Origin: Nissolia schottii
Lineage: Eukaryota; Streptophyta; Magnoliopsida; Fabales; Fabaceae
Assembly (NCBI GenBank): GCA_003254905.1
Contig: QANU01067165.1
Span: 439,706-503,705, forward strand
Length of the DNA: 64,000 nt
Direction: 5' to 3'
A model generated the notes under the pieces. That model saw only the letters and a program-made list of their open reading frames with translations. It was not told where the DNA came from and did not search any database. The translations under genes were made by a program, and so were the position numbers. Below are positions 23,413 through 38,000 of this stretch, one piece after another. Position 1 is the stretch's first letter; each line of letters opens with the position of its first letter.

Positions 23413-26400
23413 CTAATTAACAAGAGAAATAATCCACATAAATTATTTTTTCAATGACCTGATCAAAGGTCCAAAGCTATTATATATAGGTTTAATTTTT
23501 AAGAAATTCTTAAATTCTGGTGGAGTAAAAAAAATGTTTTACTTTATATCATTTAATACTCGATACGCGATTACTTTAAAATTTCTAAAAAAGTAGAAGA
23601 CATTAATATCTCCCAAAGCTAATCTGTCATGCACTAAATAATACAAAGCAAAACTTTTTATCTTACTTGAAAAAGTATGAAATTTCTCTTAATTTTAATA
23701 TGTAAAAATATAAAAATATTTTATATTATTTGATGAATTTGATTATGATAATAAATATATAATTTTTGGCATATGATTAGGTGTTCATCGGTGTGGGTCC
23801 AACGACTAATTTCTTTGTTGAATTATAGACACCTCTAAAAATGAGAATAGTTGACCTAAAAATTTAAAATTATAATAAATATATAATTTATTAAATGATA
23901 TATAATATGTTATGAAATGCAAATATTTTTTTACCTAAAATATCAAAATAATTTTATTATATATGTGTGTGTATGCGCGCACATAAAGCTCAACAATAAG
24001 TTATGCACACAATTTCTATGCTATAAGAAGAAAAAAAAATATTGGTGAGTCGAAATTTATGTACTGTTAACTTCTGGATGCGTAAATAAGTTATATTACT
24101 TTACCCTACTAAACTATCACTCTTATTTTTTATACAAAAAATTGACAATTTTTTTAACAGTATAACATTAGTTGTAATACAAATCAAATTTTCTCCTTTG
24201 GTCCCTAATTCAAGGAAAGCAGAATCTAAAGAAAATAAAAGTACGTTCAACGGGGGAATAGGTGCAGCAACTTTTATTTGGTCAATTGATCTTTTCTTCT
24301 TTCCTGCTTGTTAAATCAACAAAAGAAGAAAAAAAAAATAGTAAAGGGTCACACATGCATATTTGTTGCTAGCTCTTCAGTAAAACCTATAAGATTAATC
24401 AAGCCCATGCAAGCACACATCAGAATCCATTTTGTTTCGGAGCATCACATCATGTTGGGGGGGTGCTTGAATGTTTATTTCAAATCAATATTATCTGGTC
24501 AACTTAAATGTACAATGAAGCACCATATAGTCAATTAAAAAAATTTAGACTGATAATTTTAGAGTCGGAATGTTGTTACAGTTGGCCACTGATATAATGA
24601 AATAAAAGCCAGCTCGATTCTGAACATATATATAGTTATGAAAAAATATACTAGTAGCATAAAACAAAAACAAAAAATTGTACCTCTCAAAACAATTGTG
24701 GGCCACTAATATATATATTTTTTAAAGTAAAAGTGAGAAAGTGAAATTAAAATATATAAAAGTTAATGATGATATTGCTTTTTGAAATGTCTGTTCAGAA
24801 AGTTTCTGAATAAATTAATGATTGAATAACAACACTATATAGTTTTGCTTATCTTTCTCCGAACTAATCACATCTCAGGATTTGATGTGGTTAAATGGTA
24901 AATTGAGAGAATTAAAAGAAGCCTTTATAGAGTTTAATTTTTTTTAATACTCTAATTCAATCAACTTTTGTCACATAAATAAAAATAATTTATTCTCTCA
25001 CTTACTATTTAAAAAATTATGTTTATAAAATAATTTGATTAAATGACAACATAAAATATCTGAGTTGTTAAGTAAAGACAATTGAATGGAGGTGACAAAA
25101 CTTGAATTCTAGACTACTTATTTGTAGAAATTCTAATATCATATTAAGAATCATCTCTATTGAAAATTTGAATTACTGAGTAATGAATATAGAAGAATAT
25201 TGATTGATTTTACTATTTTTCTTGCCATTGAATCACACACCAGAAGGACACGAGACATTAAACAAAAGACAACTTTAAGACGATTATGATACACAACTAA
25301 TATGAGAAGATTGTAATTTTTCTTGCTCAGTGTAGCATATTATTGTTCTTCAAATAAATCGATTGATAAGAATAATTCGTTTGTCACCAATATAAAGAGA
25401 CATCGCGCATTATACCGACCTAATCCGACCCCTAGCTAACTAGCTGCCGAACCTCTTTAACCTGCATGCATGCTTTAAACTGGAAATTCCGATCTACATA
25501 TACAACCCTTAATTAGGAGAGTTATACTACTACTTCGTTAGATTGTGCTCTAATTTGTACTTTTCATCCCTCCATTTTATAATAATAATCTCTTTCCCTT
25601 TTTCAAATTCTTTCATAACTTAATGTATTGAAACACATTTGTGATTAATATTTTTATTAGTGGCCAGCGTCTCATACTACATTTCCATATATCATACATC
25701 TCATTTGTACAAAAGCATAGAGCGCGAGAGAGCCAAAAATATATGCTAATTAAGTAGGGATGATTATATATATAAGCTGTCTTCATCGAGCAAAAGTAGT
25801 CATATAAAATATATTTGGTTAGCCCCACAATAGTTCGCATCAGACGAAAAGATGATGGAGGAGAATGTGAGATCAGAGTATGGGCATGCAACCTCTTACC
25901 CTTTGCTTTTACCACTTTTCTTCCCTTTACCCTTCTGGCATGTCTACCTATCTAATTGCCCATGTCCCCCATTCATTGAATATAATATTAATATTGTGCA
26001 ACCAGAGGGAGATGAAATTAAACCAGTATTCCCTCAACTTCTTTTTTTTTTCCTTCTTCCTAATTTCTTATTCTTATACTTGTACTTTTTATTTATTTTT
26101 TAAAATTTATTAGCGTATTTGCTTACTCAATAAGTGAGAGATTAATCTCTTAAGATAAGATCAGATGTTTAAATAATAACCCTTAAAATAATTTTCCTTT
26201 TGTGTAAATGAATTTCAATTGAACCAAAAACCACTTATTTAGGGTTTAGAATATAAGGCCCAAGTATTAATACCATTTCTAATCAACAAGCTAATATTTC
26301 TTGATGTTAAGTTTTCAAGTGTCGCAGTAACAAATTGATTGGTGATGTATTAAGTAAAATATATATATAAATGTAAGTATTTATAAATTCATTATTTTAA

Positions 26401-27328
26401 GATTTTTGTTCAGAACATAGTATACACAAAGCGTGTTCCTCACTGGACACAACAATAAAATAGTTGCACCTTGTAATTTACATGTAATGGGTTTGAATTA
26501 TCGAAAAACTTGTTCAGTACTTGAAGGTGGGCCTACAACCACATCCTTTTTCATTTCCCTGTCCTTTTATATCCAGCTGCATAATCTATGCATACACGTA
26601 AAATAAAGGGGATTACTACGAAATAATTGATTTTTGGTCCAACTTTATTTTTACTTTCATCTTTACGGTTATAATTTACATTAACTACTCACGCTTATTA
26701 TTTATTCTTATGATTATCATTAAAAATAATTACACCTTGTAAAAAAAAAAATTGCTTAGTTATCGTGAAATGCATGTCAAACCCCACTATTTACAATATT
26801 GTCTCTAGACACGTAAATAATTAACGGGAGCCTTTTCTCAAGTCATAAAAGGTTTAATAATAAGTAACTCAAGAAACAGCACAAGTGATGAGTACCTCTT
26901 CTTTTCAGCAATTGGGTTAAAAGAATAAAACATAGTATACGTAATGGCATGGTCTCTCTGCAATTTATAAACATAATGTAATATAAAATAATTGTGCATA
27001 AAGCTGCTGAAGAATATCCCCCCTCTCACTTCAAATGCTTCAACTGGCGTCAGGGCGAGAAGGGGTATGGGTTTTGTAATAGTTAATTAAAATGAATGCA
27101 TGGCAGTAACTTCCATGAATGGGAGGATGCGAAGTTCGATGAACTGACACAGTGTGTGAGACCAAGAAACACACTACGTCCTTCAGCTTGAATAGATGAC
27201 CACTAAGATTGTAAAACTAAAATGCACAGTACTTTTCACTTCATATATTCTATTTTAATTAAAAAAAAATTATATGTATTTATTTAGCACGAAAGACTAT
27301 ACCAATTCATTTTCAAATATTTTATAGG

Positions 27329-27664
27329 GTAAATATCTCATGCTACTTAATTTATTCATTTTTGATAATTTTTACAAATAGATTTATCAAATTTTACTAT
27401 CATTTCATGATCAAATAAGATATATTAATGAATTATATGATTTAATGTAATAAATTAATACTTTTCAATATAATATTTGTAGAGTTGCAACGTAAACTCA
27501 AATGGTCCGCAAATCTCTAAATCTCTTATAAGTTGACTCTTTCAATTATTTGACTAATAAAAAGTTTATTACGATCATATAAAACATGAAATAATAACAA
27601 AATTTGATGAATTTAGTTATAAAAATTATCAAAATAGATGAATTAATTAACATTAAATATTTAC
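27329..27664. mobile_element. MITE-like element with ~95-bp imperfect terminal inverted repeats
   Basis: The left arm starts GTAAATATCTCATG and the right arm ends with the reverse complement GTAAATATTTAATG. Both arms then carry ATTTTGATAATTTTTAYAA-like and ATCAAATTTT blocks in matching order. The loop of ~140 bp is AT-rich. No clear target duplication was found, so the superfamily is open. Confidence 0.55.
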
Positions 27665-29885
27665 TTCATTAGATATTTAAGCAATCACCATTCATATTTT
27701 ATGTATTTTAAACAGGATTTTAATTAATGAGATTTACACTCCAAAAATGTCTAATTAATTATTGAATGAGATGTGAATTAATACAATATCACACATCAAA
27801 TGAGTACAAATAATATTTTTCTTTTAATTATTAGTTAACTATCGGCTGAGACCAGAGAGGGACAGTTCTTGATTCCTTTTTGCCGTCCCTTCCTCACCAC
27901 CTCTCATTCTTTAAAACGATTAACACGTATTTGGATGATAATTAACTAATACAACGCCTTTACTATTCTTCATTAATTTGTGGCTCAATAATATAAATGA
28001 CTACTAAAGCATATGCTTAGTAGTATCATCATTTAGCAAATGAATAACATAATTATATATGTCTCATGAAATTCTCCCACCTAACATAATAGTAGTCTTT
28101 TTTTTTTTAATTGAACTCTCTTCATAAATTTGTATCACAACAATTGATACTTTAATTAAGAGTTGAACTATATTAAAAACCTAATCAATACTATTTTAAA
28201 ACAAACTGATGCTGAATTGATATATATATATATATATATAACCAATACTTATAACTCACCTTTTCGTAAATCACATTAAATTAACCTTTTATGTTTATTT
28301 TTTAAATTATTTTCCGAATTTTATTATTTATAATACCTTGAGATCTGTACTTTAACCAACAAAAGGGTCCACATTCATCATCATCAACCAGTCAAATATT
28401 CACTACAATTAATTATATGACTCTTGCTATATAGTAGAGCTGTTTTCTTTGATATAATGCTACCATATGTATTAAATGTCTAAATTGCATATAACATATC
28501 TGAGTCATGCAAGATTAGAAGATTCCCAGCCTTCCTTCGCATGACTTTATTATTATCGCGTCCATTATACAAAGCATGTAAAGTCACATGGATGTTATTT
28601 CACAAAAAACTACTATTGCATACCAAAGGAAATATATGTGACCTTTTGCAATTTTCACTTTCTTGTCTCGTTCTTATCTTTTTTTTAGGGTCTAGCTTGA
28701 AAGAAAGATTCTATATGGCCTTTCATCTTTAAGGATCTAGCTATAGCTAGGGCTTTAGTAATGGTTTCTCTAGCATTCATCCAACAACTTAGCCTTTTCC
28801 TCTTTCAATGTATATATCTTTTCTCTTTTTTTCTTTCTCGGATGAGAGAGATCGTATAAAGGATTTCTCCCTTTAAGCAATTTCAATCATATTAGCTCAT
28901 ACAATAATTGCTACTTTCATATTATCAAATTTTTTGTTTGACCCACTGTCACCCATCATTGAATCCTTTTCCGTGTGGATATTTATTAGTCTCTATTGAT
29001 GTGTGTGTATGAAAATATTTATTTAAATTATAAAATATAATGATCAAATCAAGAAATAGGTGTTACGAACAATTCGGACATACCGAGATAGTTAGTAACT
29101 CTTACCTAGTGTAACGCACAAGAAATCTTGAGATGATGTCACATAATGGTCCAATTGATGCTTTAATAGGAGTTGTACTTACAAAAATCACTTCAATGTC
29201 AAAGTTAATGGGTTAGTGATATGAGGTGATAAGATATGTGATGTACCTTATGGAGTGGCAAAAGACCTCTTTTATAACCTAAGTGTGGGCTATTAGGATT
29301 AATATTCACAAAACTTATGAAGATTTATGTTGGATTCTGTAACACTCAAAAGCCTTAAGAAGACTTATGGCAGATTTGTAATGTTTATAGCGCTCATAAG
29401 CCTTTAAATCGAGTAATAATGTAATTTGGTTGAGTATTTAAAACATATTATCTTGTCGTGTATATCAAATTTAGTCTTTTTTTAGTTTTAATTATTAGTC
29501 CATAACAAGAGGGAGTTACAAAAATATTAGAAATAAGAACTTGACAAAAGAGAAGTTTTGTGCTAGAAGTAAGATGGTACTTGCTTCCACCATTTTCACC
29601 TTTTACGAATGAGAAAAGGAGGGTCATCTCTTAGTCAATTGAAAAGGATTAGGATTCCAATCTAATAAGTGGGTTGATTAAAATAATGGATTATAATATA
29701 TAATATTGCTCTAATATTATTTGTTGGATAAGTATTGCCACTAAATGAAAACTAGAGCAAATAGCAAGTACACAATTTAAATTTATTTCCTTAAAATTTC
29801 TTAGAACTGCACATCATAACATAAGGAGTTGCACCTACACATGTAGTACAGATGCCACAACCACAAGACATAATGTTAAAATTCA

Positions 29886-30481
29886 NNNNNNNNNNNNNNN
29901 NNNNNNNNNNNNNNNNNNNNNNNNNNNNNNNNNNNNNNNNNNNNNNNNNNNNNNNNNNNNNNNNNNNNNNNNNNNNNNNNNNNNNNNNNNNNNNNNNNNN
30001 NNNNNNNNNNNNNNNNNNNNNNNNNNNNNNNNNNNNNNNNNNNNNNNNNNNNNNNNNNNNNNNNNNNNNNNNNNNNNNNNNNNNNNNNNNNNNNNNNNNN
30101 NNNNNNNNNNNNNNNNNNNNNNNNNNNNNNNNNNNNNNNNNNNNNNNNNNNNNNNNNNNNNNNNNNNNNNNNNNNNNNNNNNNNNNNNNNNNNNNNNNNN
30201 NNNNNNNNNNNNNNNNNNNNNNNNNNNNNNNNNNNNNNNNNNNNNNNNNNNNNNNNNNNNNNNNNNNNNNNNNNNNNNNNNNNNNNNNNNNNNNNNNNNN
30301 NNNNNNNNNNNNNNNNNNNNNNNNNNNNNNNNNNNNNNNNNNNNNNNNNNNNNNNNNNNNNNNNNNNNNNNNNNNNNNNNNNNNNNNNNNNNNNNNNNNN
30401 NNNNNNNNNNNNNNNNNNNNNNNNNNNNNNNNNNNNNNNNNNNNNNNNNNNNNNNNNNNNNNNNNNNNNNNNNNNNNNNNN
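29886..30481. other. Assembly gap
   Basis: A run of 596 N. Its right edge abuts one arm of a perfect inverted repeat, so the gap may hide a hairpin or repeat that blocked assembly. Confidence 0.99.
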
Positions 30482-31134
30482 CATGCTTTGCACAATGCAA
30501 AAGTACAAAAACTTTTTCATTGCTTTAGCAACATATAAGAATTTCATTATTTATCAAAGTTGACAAGGAAACTTTCAAAAGGATCCAAAAGGATCCATTG
30601 CTTAACAAGGAAACTTTCAACATAAATTATATATGATGAAAACTTACCCTGAATAACGATAATTGGAAATGTGGTGCTTTTAAATAAAATACTTTTTCTA
30701 GATGAGTGCTAGATATACAAATATAATTCTTTTTTTTTTTCATCCAAACACCAAACTGGCACAAGTCTTGACCATCCATTTGTTAACAGAAATAAACAGT
30801 TAGAGGACATAATTTCATTTTACATGTTTCAACACTATTTTGATATAATTCTGGAGTAACCCTTTCATTCAATAAATATATTCAAAATCTTATGTTTAAA
30901 CCACCTCCTATGCTTATTACTCTGTTTTCCTATTATACTGCACATGGTGTGAATGATAGGTGGATGTGTGCGTGACAACATTGGGGTGTGTGGGTGTCTA
31001 TATATACCATTTTTAATAACAAATTCTGCAATATATTTTCTTCAAATTAATTACAACTTTGATAAATAATGAAATTCTTATATGTTGCTAAAGCAATGAA
31101 AAAGTTTTTGTACTTTTGCATTGTGCAAAGCATG
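30482..31134. repeat. Perfect 81-bp inverted repeat around a ~490-bp spacer
   Basis: The arm 30482-30562 (starting CATGCTTTGCACAATGC) is the exact reverse complement of 31054-31134 (ending GCATTGTGCAAAGCATG). The left arm begins at the first base after the gap, so the true arm could be longer. The spacer 30563-31053 holds a small direct repeat, with AAGGAAACTTTCAA and GGATCC strings repeated near 30567-30620. It may be a DNA-transposon end pair or an assembly fold-back. Confidence 0.85.
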
Positions 31135-31333
31135 TTGATGTGAATATGTGTGAACTAAGTGTGTCACATTTTGTCCAGGTCTTTTTGCAAAATTATTTTT
31201 TGAATTTTACCGTTTACCTAGGAGGCCATATTTTTTACATGTGCCTAAACAAATTAACAAAATTTATAAATGTAGTTATAATTGCTTCTTAGAATAACTA
31301 ATGCAATTTTAATTACATTTTCCTTTAAACCAC

Positions 31334-31429
31334 ATTCGCCAAGCCTGTTGGCGAATTTACACTGAATTTGCCAAGCTCGTTGGCGAATTTGCACTGAATT
31401 TGCCAACCGTGTTGGCGAATCTGACGTGA
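31334..31429. repeat. Three tandem 32-bp units, each able to form a hairpin
   Basis: Units begin at 31334, 31366 and 31398. Each reads ATTYGCCAA, then a 6-nt middle, then TTGGCGAAT, then YACACTGA-like, so each contains an inverted repeat GCCAA/TTGGC. The array is followed by an ACGTGACACTGCCAC/GCCACGTCA stretch. The identity is unknown; it may be part of a degraded transposon end. Confidence 0.8.
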
Positions 31430-34400
31430 CACTGCCACACTGCCACGTCAGCCAAAATCGTGGTAGTCCTATAGTATATTTTTAGACAAAAGTATTTTGG
31501 TAATTAGTTTCTGTGACAGGGGCAAAAAAGTAAAATTGTTTACGAATTGAGAACGATAGCGACGCCATTTGTTTTATGTCAATGTCGTGCACACATTTGG
31601 TTTTCCTGTTTGGAACAGACCTATTCCCATCAGTGGCAGTGCCATTTATAAGCCAAATCTTAGTGGCACGCTTCAGACAAATTAAAAAAAGGTGTACAAC
31701 ACATTTCCAGAAAGAATAAAACGAAAGTCGTCACTGGAAGTTCCTCTCTACCCATTTTGATGTAAATACTTTATGTCAAATAACAAATATGGATACGAGG
31801 CATTAAGAGGAAATTGCTTTATAGGCTCAATAGGGGAATGACTTGCACAATTACATTCATAGGAAATAAATAGTGTGTGTGGAAAGAAAATAGTTTTCAT
31901 GGGACATATGGCAGCTGCTAAAAGTTAGGAAAAACATTCATCTGGGCTAATTATGTTGGTGAGTTATCCACGGGTTTATCTCGTGCTCCATAAGTTCGCG
32001 AATATGACTCTAGACTGGGACGAGACTTTCCCCAACTTGAGTTAACTGACAAAACAAAAATTCTTTTTTCCCTTTTTTTTGGTCAACTAACCTATATTGA
32101 GGGAATGTAACGTTTTAGAGCACTTTCTTGTATTAATACGCATAAGTCCTTTGAAGATCTGAAATGTTATCGCATTCATATTTTTAGTGAACTAAATTGG
32201 TGACACAAAATAATTAATTGTTTAACCATTTTAGATTTATAAGAGACTTATGTGGTAATAATTATCTTTTGAAGACTAATCTAAAATGTCACCATATTTT
32301 TGGATGGCCTAAAATAGAATTTCACTCCAAATAATTAATTGGCCTGTTGTTTATGTTTCCTAAGCCCAATTTAAAAGTTAAGGAGGACCCTCAAGCCCAT
32401 ACAAATCAGGACCACGGTAACTGGAGAAAATATAAGCCCAGTGTTGAACGCCCATACATGTTTGAAGATATTAATCCGTAAAGCAAAAAAACAAAATAGT
32501 AATAGGCCTCATTGTGATTTGTTTTTTTGCCTCTGAGGTTGGACGTATTTTGCTTTTGATGAATAAGTCATATTTTCCTTTTATTTTTATAGATAAGTCA
32601 TATTTTCTTTTTTACATGTATGTTAGATTTTTAGGTTGGAAGTGTTTATAAATAATTCTTTTGTATGTATGTTAGATTTTTAGGGCTTATATGGTTTTTA
32701 TCAGGAATAGTGGGTTATGTTATACATGTAATTGAAATTGAATAATGCGTCTAACTTTACACCATTCAATCAATAAAATAAAATTTGTGCACATACCAAA
32801 AGAAAATGGAAAATCCATGTGAACATGGGAATTATAAAATATAAATACCATATTGTAGTTGTGTCATAGAAATTACCAAAATGCGATAATTTTAAAATAA
32901 ATTGCTAAAGTTTACTACAACTTATTAAAATAATAATAAAATAAATATCTAAATCGCTATATTCTAATAAATTACTAATATTTTGTTATTATTTTAATAA
33001 ATCTCCGCCAATAATAGAGATATACGAAGAACTAACACAATTTAATACATTAAAGAAAAGTACCACATTTTGTATTTTTAATATCATTTTCATCGTTCCC
33101 CCGCCTCTTTTCTTTTGACCAAAACTTCACTGCAACTTGTCAGTATTTATTTGGTTCGTTCTGTCAAACAATAGTTTGTGATGTGTTGATTTTGGATAAC
33201 ATGATTGAAGATGGAAGAAGATTACCAGGTTCAAAAAGTAAATTTGTACTGTTTTCATGTTGTCTCGTCATTTTATTTTTCACACATCACGGAAAGAAAA
33301 GTAGGTGGGTTCCACGGGTGAAATTTTCTTTTCATTTCAATTTTAATTGTTATCCAAATGGGGAAAAGTGACAAATTTTACTCATGTTCCTTTTTCTCTC
33401 ATTCCAAACAGAGTGTTATTAGTCTCCCTTTTTTGTTAGGTCGTTGATCCTCAAGTAACTTATCATTTTTTCATGTGAAATCCACGTGGGCATCAAGACA
33501 TTCCTCGCGCAATTAGTTGATTCCACTATATATTCTTTGTAAATTACATATAACCGCACTAGTCAATGACAAATCCCAGCAAGAATGATGATCAAAATCA
33601 TGTCCGAGTCAAACGCTTGTTGAGAGTATTGAATAAAAAGGGAAAAAAGAAATGAAGGGGGCGCGGGCCGCTATAATAGAAAGATGATAGAGTACTAGCC
33701 AGATAGAATATTATTATTTTTTCATATAATTAAATGATAATAATGCGGCCCAAGATATGGCCTCTCATGTCCACACCAACGAAGTGAATGTGACAAATGT
33801 CATGGATCCTAAGATAACCACTTTGATGACGCTTTTTATATATCTTTTATGTGGGTCTATGAAGCACCCCTACCAACTTGTCTTTTGTTAGGCTGTGTCA
33901 TTGGCTTAAAAGAGAAAAAAAAAAAAAAAAAAAAACTGTAGAGCATCATTGTTTAATGTTATTATTGTCGCACGCGCAAAAAGGCTCGGTGGGGTTCTAG
34001 TAGTACAATGTACCATATCCCACTGGGAATAATGATGAAAAATAAAAATATTATCTTAGACAAAATTAAGAGAATTATTTCAATATCTGCATGAATATAT
34101 CAATATATGAAGTGAGTTGATAGAAAAAAGTAATTTTTTCATACAGTTGTAATTAGTAAAAATTCAGTAACTCACTTCAAATGTAATAAATTTATAAAAA
34201 TGCAAAAGCAACTCCCAAAAAGAAAAGTCTAATAGTTAAACAGAGGTATGTTGAATGGAGGAGTCTCCTTCGATTCGGGTACTTTTCCAAATCAACTTGA
34301 TCTTTGCATGACAACCATTAATTTTGAAATGGATGGTTGAGATTACTTTAATGAAATTTATGTTTTTCACCCACAAAGAGATGAGAACTAAAATATACCT

Positions 34401-35071
34401 CTTCCCCTTCCTCCACCGACCTCTCTTTGCCCTCTTCTCGGAGCCAATGCCACTCCCACGTCCTTCAACCACTGGCATTACTCTTGCATCCACCACTAGA
34501 GCCACTACCCCTCACCCCACCAACGCTCAAGTCACCACTGTCGCCACTATCGCCTTATTCCCGTACGTTCCCATGATGAAGACAGTGATGAGCCAAAATC
34601 AAGTAGCGTGGAGGATCTGGTGTGACAGAGCTTTGACACGTCAAGTGCGACGTAGATTCAGTGGATCAGGTGTAGCGAAGATTTGGCGGATCTAAATCGG
34701 CGAAGATTCACAGATCTAAATGTGTTGGTAGACTGTGAGTGTACTAACAACAGCTGCTCGTATAGAGGCTGTGTAGCTCTCGTCGCCTTCAGTTGCCGCT
34801 GCTTGTGGTGGTGTTCACCGAAACCTAACATCTATCTCCCTACACCACTGCCCATCATCCCCAAGCTTAGTTCTTGCTTAAGCTATGCAGATTTTTTCGT
34901 TAGTAAGTATATGCAAATTGAAAAAAAAAAATTGTTGTAAAATTGTTGATTCTCGTACGTCATCAATAATTTGTTTAGTACTCCACAAGGATCGACTTGG
35001 ATATGTGGCAGTGGGTATTGGGGTAGGTGGAGGAGGAATAGTGACAAGGAGTTGGACAATAGTCAGTGGTG
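31430..35071. other. Intergenic region without supported genes
   Basis: AT-rich sequence with an A homopolymer near 33917. The stretch near 34380-34880 is richer in C and in codon-like order, but frames are short and unrelated to any protein I know; it may be an old gene or transposon fragment. Confidence 0.5.
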
Positions 35072-38000
35072 TCAAAAGCATGCTCACTTTCATGTAGCTC
35101 CTCCAGCAGAATTAACAAGTATGTCAGCTTCATGGCCATTTCAAAAGTTGGGAATCAACATACTTGGCCCTTTTTCCGCAAGCCACAGGCCAAATAAACT
35201 TCCTCATAGTGCTCGTCGATTACTTCACCAAGTGAGTAAAAGCAGAACCCAAGGCAACAATCACTTCTGTCCAGTGCAGAAGATTCATGTGGAACAACAT
35301 CCTCACAAGGTTCAGCATCCCGGAGACACTAGTTTCTGATAATGAGACTCAGTTCACGGACAAGAAACTCACGACATTTTTACAAGGGTTTAAAATAAAA
35401 CATCGATTCTCCTCCATGGAACACCCTCAGACCAACGGGTAGGCCAAAGCCGCCAACAAGGTCATATTAAAAGGACTGAAAGAAAAGATTAGATGAAGTG
35501 AAAATCCTATGGGTGGACGAATTGGGAAGTGTTCTATGGGCCTATCGAACTGCCCGTCATTCAACAACGTCCCACTCCCCTTTTTCGGTTACCAGTGGGA
35601 ATTGGGGAAACTAGTCCCAGAATATAGCTGTTATCCTCGGAGACCAACAACCAAACCAGAGCCGAAGAGACATACCTAGTTGAAGAATGCAGAAACGAAG
35701 CCCCCATACAAGAAGAAGCTATCAAAAGACGAGTCACACGGAGATATAACTCCTCCGTAGTTCCGCGAAAGTTTACTTTAGGAGACATCATCATGCGAAG
35801 GGCAAATATCGGCACCAGGATACCAGGGCAGGAAAGTTACATCCCAATTGGGAAGGACCTTACATCGTGGCGGGAGAACTTGGTCGAGGAGCATACAAGC
35901 TAACAACCATCAACGGAAAAGAAATCCCGAGAACATGGAACGCAGCCAATTTGAGGAGATTTTATCTTTAATTAATTTTATCGGAAGATATGTTATCGTT
36001 AATTTTCTAGTTTTTATCCTGAATCATGATTGTACTAACGTTAAGGCCACAAAGTCACTATGAAATAATACATGCAGGATTCAGAATAATTTTCATGGTC
36101 AAACATTAGAAAAAATCACCGAAAAGCAGTAACAAAACAATTCCCCCGAGCTAATCACTCGGGCATCGACAATAATCCGCAGCACGAAAAATTACTATAC
36201 CCCAATGACCAAAACCGAGAGCAATAACATAGCAAAGTCAAAAACCTGGTACAAAAATCGAGAGGCACAAAAATCAATCATAAACACACAAGCTAAACAT
36301 TCGTGGAAAAGGTAATAAAATAGTTACGACATAAATCCGATTAAAAAATAGTGCAAATCAATCATAAACGCACAAGCTAAACTTCGGTGAAAAATGTTTC
36401 ATTACATATATCATTCAAGTATTACATACAAAAAAAAAAACCAAGGCAACAGAAGCCTGTACGGAATTACAAAAAAAAGAGTAAGGAAGAACTTCAAAAG
36501 TCCTTGCTGGTATCAGTCTCAGCATCATAATATTTATCGAGAGATACTACGCTTCAGTCAACCTCAAGAGCAAGATGCTTAACCTAGCCCATAACAGTCT
36601 CAAACGCTACATGCATAGCTTCCTTAGACAACCTCAGGCAAGCATCGTACTCCTTCTTGGCTTCCTCATTCTGGCTCAAGCAGGTGTCATATTCCCTCTT
36701 GGCCTCCTCACATGCCTACTTCATTTTTGGCACCACCAAAGACCTCTCCTCAGCCAAAGCTTCAAGCCTCATTGCCCTATCCTCAGAAACCTCAAGCTAC
36801 GCCTTCAGCTTCCGGATCTCCTCCCCCATTGCCCCTTTTTCAGCGGAAAGACGGCTAGCACTCTCTTTCAACTTCGCATTTTCTTGACGAAGATTGTCCA
36901 CCTCCTCAAAATAGCACAGTTGTTGAAAGCATGCTTCAGCAAGCCCGTAGCCTTTCCCAACAGCTGAAAACTACGGGCGAACGCCTCACCCACAGAAACA
37001 TTTTCCAAGTGGCCCATTACCTCCTCATATAAATAGATCTTCTCGGCAATCCTCAGAAAGTTTACACTTTTTGGCCACGCTTGAGCAAGCTTATTTGAAA
37101 CATGTCCACAATCTCGTCGAGAACTGCCTGCTCGAGCACGTTTCCTCAATGGCTCTACCTCTTCAGGGGCGATAAAGTGAGATGGAGATATGTCCACTTG
37201 AACGGGAGAGGGAGGAACTTCTGATGCAGCCATTCTCTTTCTCAACTCCTCATTCGCAGAAGCATGAAGACATCTCCTCAGCTCTTTCAATTTGTCTTGG
37301 GCAGACATGTTTCCGCGGAGCCTACTACTTGTAAACACAATCAACAGTCAGCATAACACAAAAAAAAGCAAACAGACAAACACCAACAACTACCTAAGCT
37401 AGTCTTCACGTCTAGCCCCTCCACGATCTCTCTCTAATTCATAGGCCTGTTCTGGACTAGAACAACAAAAAATTCCCTTTCAAGAAGCTCTTCATCGGAC
37501 AGGCTTTCTGGATGCTCATGATGGATATTCCTGTTCCAGTAACAAGAAATCCCCACCACAGTATCTTTATCACCCTCCCAGAAGGCAGTTGTTCCCGGGG
37601 CAGCGAATACCTTAAAATATTTCCATTTGAACTCCTGGTAGGACTCCTCCTACTGGCTGAAGACCCTCATTCTGGACACACCCTTGAACGTATGCCAACT
37701 TTTATACCTAAAACTCATCCCCGTAAAAATTCCTCCCGTGGGGTTGGTCAAGTTGAACAAACTCAAAAATGTCTTCGGCAAAGCCTCCACGCCGAATACC
37801 CCACACACTACCTTAAATCCCCAGATCACAGGCCACCCGTTGGGATGAAGTTGAGTTAGGCTGAAAGCGCATATCCGCATCAACTCCTGCTCGAAGATGG
37901 TAAATGGAAGCCTAATACCCATAATGTGAAGAACACATCATACATCCACAAGAAATGAGGAGTATCACTATGCCTTAACATGCAAACTCTCTCATCCAAG

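Larger units (their letters stand above)
22782..29885. other. Long AT-rich intergenic region
   Basis: Apart from two foldback elements (23265-23412 and 27329-27664) nothing coding is supported. Open frames are short and low complexity. There is a (TA)n run near 28217-28240 and many A/T homopolymers. Promoters or non-coding RNAs cannot be excluded. Confidence 0.6.

Noticed and set aside
29791-30547. Long open frames across the first run of N
   Set aside because: They exist only because N codons are not read as stops; the bases are unknown.
34324-34695. 123-codon open frame with Thr-rich centre
   Set aside because: Composition follows ACC/ACT repeats and no family is recognised; no splice or promoter context supports it.
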